From positions 558,001 through 622,000 of the forward strand of contig JADKBM010000011.1 in NCBI GenBank assembly GCA_016715115.1: 64,000 nucleotides of DNA, written 5' to 3'. The position numbers and the translations under genes were made by a program. This document shows, piece by piece, positions 38,109 through 47,200 of this stretch. Every line of letters begins with the position of its first letter. Position 1 is the stretch's first letter. The stretch comes from Acidobacteriota bacterium. Its GTDB lineage: Bacteria > Acidobacteriota > Blastocatellia > Pyrinomonadales > Pyrinomonadaceae. A model generated the notes under the pieces. It was given only the letters and a program-made list of their open reading frames with translations. It was not told where the DNA came from and ran no database searches.

Positions 38109-41100
38109 ATGAAAGAACCAATTTCCACGAACCGAAACTCGTTGCGGCTGGTGTTGATCGCAATTGTATTGACCGTGACAGGCGGCCTCGCGGCCGGTAT
38201 CGTTTTCATCGGCCGGCCGGGAACAGAAACGGAAAATTCTGCCGGCACGATGACTGCCCCGATTGAACGGCCCGCGATCCCTGAGTCTCCAAACACGGAA
38301 AAAGAGGTCGCGGGCGTCTCGGACCCGGATCCCGCGCGGACGAGCGGGTCGACCGTCGCCCCGAAAAAGGTTCGAGAACGCGAACCCCGCGAACACGTGA
38401 CTGAGAAAGACGGATTACAAGACTTGTTCGGCGGCGGAACCGTCGCAGAACGCCTTAAGATACCGATCACGGAAGTTTCCGAGGTCCAACAACCATTTCC
38501 GCTCGGCGACGATTCCGTCGATCGCTTGTCCGACAGGCGCTTGGAGTCGACGGCCGACCGCGAGGAAAACGGATCGACGGAAAAGCGCAACGGCCCGATG
38601 GAAGCGGTTAAACGCAACATCGCGATGATGAGGGATCCGGCGCTGGGGTATGTCCCGAGTGACAGATTGCTTGCCGCCAAGGAATACAAAGATCAGTTGA
38701 TGCGCGGCAACATTGCGCCGATCAGCGGTGTCAGCTGGAAGGAGCAAGGCCCTCACAATCTCGGCGGACGCACCCGCGCGCTGATGGTCGACCCGAATGA
38801 CGTAACGGGCAACACCGTATTTGCGGGCAGCGTCAGCGGCGGTTTATGGAAGACGACGAACATCAACTCCGCCACGCCCAATTGGAATCCTGTCAACGAT
38901 CTTGCCGATAACCTTGCCGTAACATCCATTGCATATGACCCATCTAATACGTTGGTTATGTATTTTACGACCGGAGAAGGTTATTTCAATCTGGATGCCG
39001 TTCAGGGACTTGGGGTTTGGAAAAGCACCGATGGCGGTGCAACCTGGTCTCAATTAGCCGCGACCAATAACTCGAACTTCAGATTTTGCCAGAAAGTCGT
39101 TGTCAACAGCACCGGTGTTGTTCTTGTTGCAACATCCACAGGTTTGCGCCGTTCGACCGATGGAGGCACAACCTTCACAAAGGTCTTGGGCACGGGGCTC
39201 TTGATCACCGGGGCCACGAGCAATTTCTCATATGACGTTGAAATTGCCGCCAACGGAGACGTCTATAGTTCGCTCGACGGGTCAATTCACAAATCAACAA
39301 CCGCGGGTGCGACATTTTCCGCCGCCCAAACTCTTCCGATCACGGCTTCAAGGATCGAACTTGCTTGCGCGCCCAACGATGCCAATTATGTCTACGCGCT
39401 TGTTGAGTTAGGGACTACCGTCAACGGAATCTTAAGAACTACCAACGGAGGAACAACCTGGACCTCAAGAACCGAACCGGCGGATGCCGATCCCGGCGTT
39501 CCGGCGGCGGATTTTTCAAATGGTCAGGGTTGGTATGATCTTGCGATTGCGGTTGACCCGAATAACAGAGACATTCTCTTTGTCGGCGGAATTGATTTGT
39601 TTAAGAGTTCGGATGGTGCCGGCACCTGGACTCAGATCGCTCACTGGTATGGCGGGTTTGGTTTCCAGTATGTTCACGCCGACCAGCACAATATCGTTTT
39701 CCAAAACGGCAGTTCGACGGTCGCGTATTTCGTGAACGACGGCGGGGTCTATCGGACGACGAATGCGAATGCTGCAACACCGACGATCGAAGACCGAAAC
39801 CGGAATTACCGGACCGCACAGTTCTATTCTGCCGCGGTGCGTCCCACGGCCCAAACGCCCTACTATCTTGCCGGCGCCCAGGATAACGGCACGCATCAGT
39901 TTGTCAACAGCGGACTGCAGCCGACCACGGAAGTGACCGGCGGTGACGGGGCTTTTTGCCATATTGACCAGGATCAGCCGCAATTTCAATTCACACAATA
40001 TATCTTCAATGATTTCTTTCGTTCGACCGATGGCGGCGCCAGCTGGACGAATGTCACCGCATCCGGCGGGCAGTTTATCAATCCCTCGGACTACGACGAT
40101 GTCAACAACAAGATGTACGCCGCCAAGAACGCCGGTCAGTATCTTCGCTGGGACGATCCTCAGACGGGAGCGACATTTACGACCGTTAGCATTGCCGCAT
40201 TCGGCGCCGGCGGCGTGTCGGCGGTCAAGGTTTCGCCGAATACCGCCAATCGGGTTTTCTTTGGAACCGATGGCGGAAGGGTCGTCCGGGTAGATAGCGC
40301 GAATGGAGCAGGCGTCGGAACAAATATCAGCACGGGCCTTCCCGTCGCATATGTTTCGAGCGTCGAAGTCGAGACGGGCAATGACAATCACCTCTTGGCG
40401 ACATTCAGCAACTATGGTGTCAACAGCGTTTGGGAAAGCACGAACGGCGGGACAAGTTGGACATCGGTTGAAGGCAATTTGCCCGATATGCCGATTCGCT
40501 GGGCGCTGTTCAATCCAAACAACAGCGATCAGGCGATAATTGCCACCGAATTGGGCGTCTGGAGCACCGACAATCTCAACGGCGGCTCAACCGTTTGGGG
40601 GGCAAGCAATTCGGGACTCGCCAACGTCCGGGTGGATATGCTCCAGACCCGCCAGAGCGACAAGTACGTGATCGCGGCAACGCACGGGCGTGGACTGTTT
40701 GCGTCCGATATTTTTACCGACCCGACCGCGATCTTCAATTCCGACCTGCAAGTCAGCTACATTGGCAAATCCATCCAATTTACGAGTGATAGTTACAAAG
40801 CTACCTCGTGGTCGTGGGATTTCGGCGACGGTTCTTCGCTTTCAACTTCCGAGAACCCGACGCATACCTATCTGACAGCTGGTAAGTTCAATGTTACGCT
40901 GACCATCAACAGCGGCGCGGCGGCCTTGACAAAGACTCAGTACATTCACATCTTGCCCAACCGCGGAACGCCGTATGTCGTGGCAACCGATGGCGGCACC
41001 TTTGAAGTCAACCCGAATGATTTCGGTTCGCAGTCGACCAAAGGCGGCGTCAACAAATGGGAACGAGGCGTGCCGGGCAATTTTCTGGTAACGGTCAATT

Positions 41101-41885
41101 CACCGGTCAACGTCTGGAAAACCGACCTCGATGCGGATCTGACATCGGGCGATTATATCAGCGTTCTTCAGACCCCGAGCTACAATTTTACGTCCTCGGC
41201 AAGTGCGTACACGTTGCGGTTCAGAAGAAGTATGGAGATCGCTTTCTGCAACGGCCCGTTCGCCGTCCAGTTGCAGTACTCGACCGACAAAGGCCAAACC
41301 TGGACGAGGCTCGGAGTCAATGCCGATCCGGCGGCGACGAACTGGTATAACCGCGGTCCCGCGACCGGATGTCCCGTCGACGCCAGCATCTTTCCCGATC
41401 GCTATGGTTGGACGGTCACATCCAACAACACTCTGGCGACATACAACATTACGACCGGCGCACCAGCTCTGGTCGGTCAGCCGGACGTGACGTTCCGGTT
41501 CGTTTTGTCTGTCGCACCGGGGTTTAGCGCGAGCGGTTATGCCGTTGACGGATTTATGATCGACGACTTCGAGATTCTCGGACCGGCCAATCCGCCGATC
41601 GGCGCCGCACCGACCGCGGCGAACGCTTCGATCGAAGGCCGCGTGCGTTCGGCCGACGGACAGGGAATCCGCAACGCGACGGTGATGATCACCGGTGGCG
41701 GTCTGAGCGAACCTCGGTACGTGCAGACGGGCAGCTTCGGCGCGTTCCGGTTCGACGAACTGCCGGTCGGCGAGACATACATCGTCTCGGTCGTCTCAAG
41801 ACGGTATGTCTTCGCCAATCCGACGCGCGTCATTACGCTTGACGACAACGTGACCGACTTCAATTTCGAAGCGGTTCCGAGATAA
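38109..41885 (+). CDS. BNR/sortilin-like propeller surface protein with PKD and C-terminal module
   Basis: 1258-aa exported protein. N-terminal membrane or signal segment about 13-35 (LVLIAIVLTVTGGLAAGIVF), then a charged linker to about 200. Residues about 208-870 hold BNR/sortilin-type propeller repeats (GGLWKTTN, GVWKSTDGGATWSQL, GLRRSTDGGTTFTK, VWESTNGGTSWTSV). A PKD domain is at about 875-954 (WSWDFGDGSSLSTSENPTHT). A jelly-roll-like segment runs about 956-1158 with MIDDFEIL near its end. The shared C-terminal module is at about 1167-1258 and is almost identical to that of the previous gene. The start at 38109 is favoured over the ATG at 38082 because Lys plus an apolar segment follow; GGAG is rather far upstream, so the start is uncertain. 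Confidence 0.9.
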   Translation: MKEPISTNRNSLRLVLIAIVLTVTGGLAAGIVFIGRPGTETENSAGTMTAPIERPAIPESPNTEKEVAGVSDPDPARTSGSTVAPKKVREREPREHVTEKDGLQDLFGGGTVAERLKIPITEVSEVQQPFPLGDDSVDRLSDRRLESTADREENGSTEKRNGPMEAVKRNIAMMRDPALGYVPSDRLLAAKEYKDQLMRGNIAPISGVSWKEQGPHNLGGRTRALMVDPNDVTGNTVFAGSVSGGLWKTTNINSATPNWNPVNDLADNLAVTSIAYDPSNTLVMYFTTGEGYFNLDAVQGLGVWKSTDGGATWSQLAATNNSNFRFCQKVVVNSTGVVLVATSTGLRRSTDGGTTFTKVLGTGLLITGATSNFSYDVEIAANGDVYSSLDGSIHKSTTAGATFSAAQTLPITASRIELACAPNDANYVYALVELGTTVNGILRTTNGGTTWTSRTEPADADPGVPAADFSNGQGWYDLAIAVDPNNRDILFVGGIDLFKSSDGAGTWTQIAHWYGGFGFQYVHADQHNIVFQNGSSTVAYFVNDGGVYRTTNANAATPTIEDRNRNYRTAQFYSAAVRPTAQTPYYLAGAQDNGTHQFVNSGLQPTTEVTGGDGAFCHIDQDQPQFQFTQYIFNDFFRSTDGGASWTNVTASGGQFINPSDYDDVNNKMYAAKNAGQYLRWDDPQTGATFTTVSIAAFGAGGVSAVKVSPNTANRVFFGTDGGRVVRVDSANGAGVGTNISTGLPVAYVSSVEVETGNDNHLLATFSNYGVNSVWESTNGGTSWTSVEGNLPDMPIRWALFNPNNSDQAIIATELGVWSTDNLNGGSTVWGASNSGLANVRVDMLQTRQSDKYVIAATHGRGLFASDIFTDPTAIFNSDLQVSYIGKSIQFTSDSYKATSWSWDFGDGSSLSTSENPTHTYLTAGKFNVTLTINSGAAALTKTQYIHILPNRGTPYVVATDGGTFEVNPNDFGSQSTKGGVNKWERGVPGNFLVTVNSPVNVWKTDLDADLTSGDYISVLQTPSYNFTSSASAYTLRFRRSMEIAFCNGPFAVQLQYSTDKGQTWTRLGVNADPAATNWYNRGPATGCPVDASIFPDRYGWTVTSNNTLATYNITTGAPALVGQPDVTFRFVLSVAPGFSASGYAVDGFMIDDFEILGPANPPIGAAPTAANASIEGRVRSADGQGIRNATVMITGGGLSEPRYVQTGSFGAFRFDELPVGETYIVSVVSRRYVFANPTRVITLDDNVTDFNFEAVPR

Positions 41886-42150
41886 AGCGGGACTGGAGGG
41901 CAAGCGGGACTGGAGCGCAAGCGTCGACTGGAGCGCAAGCTTCCCAGATTGCCTGAGCGCGGAGCGCGAAAAAGCCGCGGTTGTCACTCAAGCCGGCCGC
42001 GCAAGTGCAGTCCGATCAACCCGGGACATTCCAAAAGCGGAGTGTCCCGGTCTTTTTTGCGGCCGCCGCCGCCGCACTCCGGCGCTCATTGCAAGCGGGG
42101 ACGCTTGCGCGCCAGTGCGGGGACGCTTGCGCTCCAGTCGCTCCAGTCGG
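41886..42150. repeat. REP-like palindrome cluster 3
   Basis: It begins right at the stop codon with ACTGGAGCGCAAGC copies, an imperfect hairpin (41936-41953) and the GAGCGCGGAGCGCGAA block. After the terminator at 42021 come an inverted hairpin (42091-42108) and CGCTTGCGCTCCAGTCG. The arrangement repeats that of 27953-28382. Confidence 0.85.
42021..42058 (+). terminator. Terminator downstream of the BNR-propeller gene
   Basis: CCGGGACA / TGTCCCGG stem, extended inward, followed by six T. It is a near copy of 28215-28252. Confidence 0.85.
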
Positions 42151-42161
42151 CTTGCGGAATC

Positions 42162-42170
42162 TGGTATAAT
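42162..42170 (+). promoter_or_regulatory. Extended -10 promoter, probably leaderless mRNA
   Basis: TGGTATAAT is a consensus extended -10. Only eight bases separate it from the ATG at 42179, so transcription should begin at or next to the start codon. No Shine-Dalgarno fits in that space and no good -35 is visible. Confidence 0.6.
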
Positions 42171-42178
42171 TTCGGGCG

Positions 42179-43138
42179 ATGTCTATTTACGATCGATTCG
42201 AACCGATAAACCTCGATGAAATAAGAACTTACGAACTCGCATCGCGGCCGAGCAAGGTAACCGTCAAGGATTTTGCAGAACCGCTCGGCGACGGCGATTC
42301 GCTGCGCGGGTTTCTCGGTGGCCTGCCCGACATTCTTGCCGTGCGATCGCTGCGCGAGGTCGCGTCCCGCGTCAGGCGCGCGGTGGAACTCGGAAAGCCC
42401 GTGATCTGGGGTATCGGCGGGCACGTTGTCAAGACCGGACTTGCGCCGGTGATCATCGATCTGATGAAACGAGGTTATGTTTCGGCGATCGCCGGAAACG
42501 GTTCCGTGCTCGTTCACGACACCGAGATCGCGGTCGCCGGATTCACGTCGGAAGACGTCGATGCGAGCCTCGGCGAAGGTGATTTCGGTGCGGCGCGGGA
42601 AACCGGCGAGATCCTGAACGCGGCGGCGAAAATGGCGGTCGAGGACGGCATCGGACTCGGCGAGGCGCTCGGCCGGGAGCTGTCGGCGCGCCAACCTGCG
42701 AATCGCGAGGCGTCGCTGCTTTGCGCGGCTTACGAAAACAAGGTTCCGTTCACCGCGCACCTGACGATCGGCGCCGACATCGGCCATTTCCATCCGAACG
42801 CCGACGGTGCCTCGCTCGGCGGATCGTCGCACACGGATTTCCGGCTATTTTGTTCGATCGTCCGCGAGTTGGACGGCGGCGGGGTTTACTTGAACATCGG
42901 TTCGGCGGTGACTTTGCCGGAGATATTCCTGAAAGCGGTGACCGTTGTCCGCAATCTCGGGAACGAACTCAACGACATCACTACCGCAAATTTCGATTTC
43001 ATACAGCATTACCGCCCGCTGACGAACGTCGTTCGCCGTCCGACCGCGAACGGCGCCGGCAAAGGATTTTCGATCACCGGCCATCACGAGATAATGATCC
43101 CGCTATTCGCCGCCATTCTCCTCAACGACGTCGTTTGA
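42179..43138 (+). CDS. Conserved protein of uncertain function, possibly deoxyhypusine-synthase-like
   Basis: 319-aa soluble protein. The N-terminal half looks like a nucleotide-binding alpha/beta fold (KPVIWGIGGHVVKTGLAPVI, SAIAGNGSVLVHDTEIA, TSEDV). The second half has strongly patterned motifs (GADIGHFHPNADGASLGG, YLNIGSAVTLPEIFLKA, DFIQHYRPLTNVVRRPT, ITGHHEIMIP). I recall a conserved bacterial family with these motifs but cannot name its reaction; a distant relation to deoxyhypusine synthase is possible. It is unlike the surface proteins on either side and seems a separate transcription unit with its own extended -10 promoter. Confidence 0.8.
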   Translation: MSIYDRFEPINLDEIRTYELASRPSKVTVKDFAEPLGDGDSLRGFLGGLPDILAVRSLREVASRVRRAVELGKPVIWGIGGHVVKTGLAPVIIDLMKRGYVSAIAGNGSVLVHDTEIAVAGFTSEDVDASLGEGDFGAARETGEILNAAAKMAVEDGIGLGEALGRELSARQPANREASLLCAAYENKVPFTAHLTIGADIGHFHPNADGASLGGSSHTDFRLFCSIVRELDGGGVYLNIGSAVTLPEIFLKAVTVVRNLGNELNDITTANFDFIQHYRPLTNVVRRPTANGAGKGFSITGHHEIMIPLFAAILLNDVV

Positions 43139-43160
43139 AGGCACTCCGAATCGTGCCATC

Positions 43161-43895
43161 TTGAAACCACGAAGCGCGCGAAGAGGCACGAAGAAGAGGA
43201 GTTTTTTCGCTTTTAGCCATTCGAGGCTGAAATTCAATCCGTTTCGTCAACGGAAACTCCGCCGGATCCCGCCCAGGCATTCCGGTCCTCCGACCCGGAA
43301 ACATTGATGTGTGCGTTTGGGTATCTTGAACCCAGATTACGCATAAAAAGCAATTTCCCGCGAAATACGCGAAAAACAACATAAGAAATGCCATTTTTCG
43401 GGTTTTTGGCGGGTTTCGCCGGAAAGAAATTTTCTATTACGTAATTTGGATTGAAACCACGAAGCGCGCGAAGAGGCACGAAGAAGAGGAGTTTTTTCGC
43501 TTTTAGCCATTCGAGGCTGAAATTCGATCCGTTGCGCCATCGGACGCTCCGCCGGATCCCGCCAAGGCATTACGGTTCCAAGACCCGGAAATATCGATAC
43601 CCGCGTTTGGGTATCTTGAAACCACGAAGCGATCGAAGATACACGAAGAACAGGACTTCTTTCGTTTTCAGCCATTCGAGGCTGAGATTCGATCCGTTGC
43701 GCCATCGGACGCTCCGCCGGATCCCGCCAAGGCATTCCGGTCTCGCGACACGGAAACATCGATCTATGCGTGTTTGTATCTTGAAACCACGAAGCGCTCG
43801 AAGATACACGAAGAACAGGACTTCTTTCGTTTTCAGCCATTCGAGGCTGAAATTCAATCCGGTGCGCCATCGGACGCTCCGCCGGATCGCGAAGC
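43161..43895. repeat. 165-bp repeat units
   Basis: Four units begin with TTGAAACCACGAAGCG at 43161, 43451, 43616 and 43781; the last three are spaced by exactly 165 bp. Each continues with GGCACGAAGAAGAGG or ATACACGAAGAACAGG, CCATTCGAGGCTGA, then GACGCTCCGCCGGATCC. A 120-bp unrelated insert (43331-43450) separates the first from the rest, and the last is truncated. 165 is 55 codons, so both strands show long open but meaningless frames. Confidence 0.85.
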
Positions 43896-44246
43896 AGTTT
43901 GTTTCGTCAGCACTAAACACGCGAAATGCTCAAACGGTTTCGCAAAAACACTCTGACCGGTTCGATCGCGTGTTCCGATAACCCGATTGCTTCGCTCGTC
44001 CCGGACTCGATCACAGCGGCATTTGATGCCTTTGCCTTCAGTTTCTGCGTCGCCGCACGCGCAATCCTCCGACAGAAATGGGTGAATTCTCCCGCTTACG
44101 GCTATGCCGTCGAGAAAGCAAAACCGCCTAAAACCTGTCAGCGCACAATTTAGCGATCAACCCGCAGAGGCACAAGACTTGCCCCGTTAACGGTAAAAGT
44201 GTTTCACGGATCGTTTTTTCGGCGTTTTCGCCGAAAAGGAGGCGTT
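43896..44246. other. Leader region of the 1361-aa protein gene
   Basis: No gene that I can support. The last 20 bases carry an unusually strong Shine-Dalgarno (AAAAGGAGG) for the next CDS. Confidence 0.5.
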
Positions 44247-47200
44247 ATGTGCGGTGAAAAGGGTACGGATGGACGGCGCGTTGCTTCGAAGACGAATTCA
44301 TCCCGATTTCGTGTGCGAGCGATCATTATCGGTTTTTCGGTTCTCGCGTTCATCTCGACGCTTGTGGCGGCGTCGTATCAAGGATCTTGGCGGGCCGGCG
44401 CGGAGGCCGGACGGCGCGCCGGCAGTTTGTCGGCGATGCCGGTTCCGGATCAACTGCCGGTTTACGGCGGCGAGGCCGAAACGGTAACCGCGAGCCTCGT
44501 TCAAACCATCGACACGTCACTGTTCTCACCCGCGAGCCCCGACCCGGCCGGCATCGCCTATAACCCGACTCTTGACCGCCTGATCGTCGTCGACTCCGAG
44601 GTCGACGAGACAACGGGCGCGGGCTATCACGGCGTGAATATGTGGCAGATCACGCGGAACGGAGCTGTCACCGATAGCGGGACGACACTCGTCTGGGGCG
44701 GTATCACGAATGACGAACCGACCGGAGCCGACTACGATCCGGTGACAAACACGTTGTTCGTTTCGACGGACCAGCCGAGCGCGACCTGCCGGATCTATCT
44801 CGTGCAGCCCGGCGCCGACGGACGGTTCGGTACGGCCGACGACGGCCTGCGGACGATCAACACCAACCCGATCATCGGAACTTCGTCACCGGACACGGAA
44901 GATCCGGTCTTCGATCCGGCGACGGGGCATCTGTTCTTTCTCAACGGCCAGACGACGCCGGTCAACCCGCAGGTCTTCCGGATCGATCCGGTCAACGGCA
45001 TCTTCGGTGACGGCGACGATGTCGCAACCCATTTCGATATCGGCAACGGCGCGATCGACGCCGAAGGACTTACGATCGATGAGGCGCGCGACACGCTGCT
45101 CGTCGGCGTGCTGAATTCGCCGAGTTCCAACAAGAAGATCTACGAATTTACCAAGGGTGGAACGCTCGTCCGGATCATCGACGCGAGCGGGATCGCCGGA
45201 CTGAGATATCTTTCGGGAATGACGATGGCGCCGGCCAGCAACGGCTCGGGCAGGTGGAACATTTGGATCGTCGACCGCGCCGTCGACAACGACAGCGTCC
45301 CGACCGAGAACGACGGCAAGCTCTTTGAGATCTCGGTTCCGGCGGGCGGCAACACGCCGCCGGTCGTGACCTCGGTCGCGGCGGGCCCGACGGATCCGAA
45401 AACGAATGATGTTCTGACGGCGACAGTCAATGCCCGCGACGATGACGGCAACCCGTTGACGTTCGCGTATCAGTGGCTCAGGAACGGCTCGGCGATCATC
45501 GGCGAAACCGGCTCGACGCTCGATCTTTCGGTTCCGGGCAACGGCGACAAGGGCGACATCATTTCGGTTCGCGCGACCGCATCCGACGGGACCGCGAGCA
45601 GTACGCCGCGTACGTCCGCGGCGATCACGATACTGAATTCGGCGCCCGTCCTGAACCTTTCCGACCTTTCATATCCCGAAGGCGCGGCGATCAGCGTTTC
45701 GGCCGCCGCGACCGACGCCGACAATGACTCGCTGACGTACAGCGCCACGGGCTTGCCGGCGGGGCTCAGCATCGACTCCGCGACCGGACTCATCACCGGC
45801 ACGATCCCGGCCGGAGCGAGAACCGGCAGCCCGTATGCGGCGGTGGTCACGGCGCGCGACCCGGATTCGACGCGGACTGCTCCGATCAAGCAGATCCAGG
45901 CGATCACCAACAACATCACGCCGAGCGGGGTCAATTCCGTGACGCTTGCCTACACCTATGCGCCGACTCCCGGCAATCTGCTCATCGCGGAGGGCCGCTT
46001 CGGCACCGGCAGGACGCCGACGATGCCCGCGGGCTGGCAGCTCGCGGTCGCGAATACCTTGTCGAGCAGCCCGCGGGCGGTGGTTTTCTACAAGATCGCC
46101 GGAGCGGCTGAGCCGCAAAGCGTAACCCTCACCGCGAGCGGGAACGTCTCGTCGATGAGCCTCACGCTTTTCGAGTATGCCGGTCTGAAGTCGGAACAGG
46201 CGAGCGTTTTTGACACGGGCGCGGCGAATAATCTTGCGAGCGCTTCGAGCATCTCGAGCGGCGCGACACCCGTCACGACGCAGGCTGACGAACTTCTGAT
46301 CGCGGGTCTCCACCTCGGCGGTTCGCGCGCTTTCGGCAACACCTGGACCAACGGTTTCAGGTATCTCACATCGGCGAACTATCACGAATTCGCCTACAAG
46401 GTGGTTTCGGCGACGGGGAGTTTCGAAACGACCGAATCGTGGGGCGGAACCGCGACCAGCGCCTCGATGACGCTCGCGAGTTTCAAGGGAGCCGGGCCGT
46501 TGACGATTCCGGGAGCGGTTGTGACTGACGATTTTGTTTGGATTGTCACGCCGCCGGCGGTCAGTCTGTCGGTCAGCTCAGATAACGGAAGCGAGGCGGC
46601 GGGGACTCAAATAACCGTTACCGCAAATTCTTCGGCCGCGGTAGTCGGCGACCAAACGGTCAGTCTCGGCGTCTCGGGAATGAACGTCACCGCCGGCGAT
46701 TACACGCTGAGCGGCCAGACGATCACGATCCCGAACGGTGCGGTCATCGGAACCGCAACTTTCGGGATCGTCGACGATGGCCTGGTTGAGGGAACCGAAA
46801 CGGCGACGCTGACGATCTCCGATCCGTCATCCGGAATTGTCCTCGGATCCCCGACCTCACGAACGGTGACGATCGCCGACAACGACCTGCCGCCGACGAC
46901 GACGATCGATTCTTATCCTCCCGACCCGAGCAACGATTCGTCGCCGACATTTACCTTCAGCGGTACCGACCCGTTCGCCGCCGGCAATTTCGACGCGCCG
47001 TTGTCGTTCGAATGCCGTCTCGGAACCGATGCGTTTGTACCGTGCACCTCACCGGTCACTTACGTCGGACTCGCCGATGGCGTTTACACGTTCGAGGTCA
47101 GGTCGATCGACAACGCGGGAAACATCGACCCGACGCCCGCATTCCACAATTGGCGGATCCATACTGAATTGCCTTCGATCACATATGCACCGCTGGCGTC

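Noticed and set aside
43337..43870. Minus- and plus-strand ORFs with 55-residue repeats
   Set aside because: They read through the 165-bp repeats (165 is divisible by 3); no ribosome-binding site or known domain.
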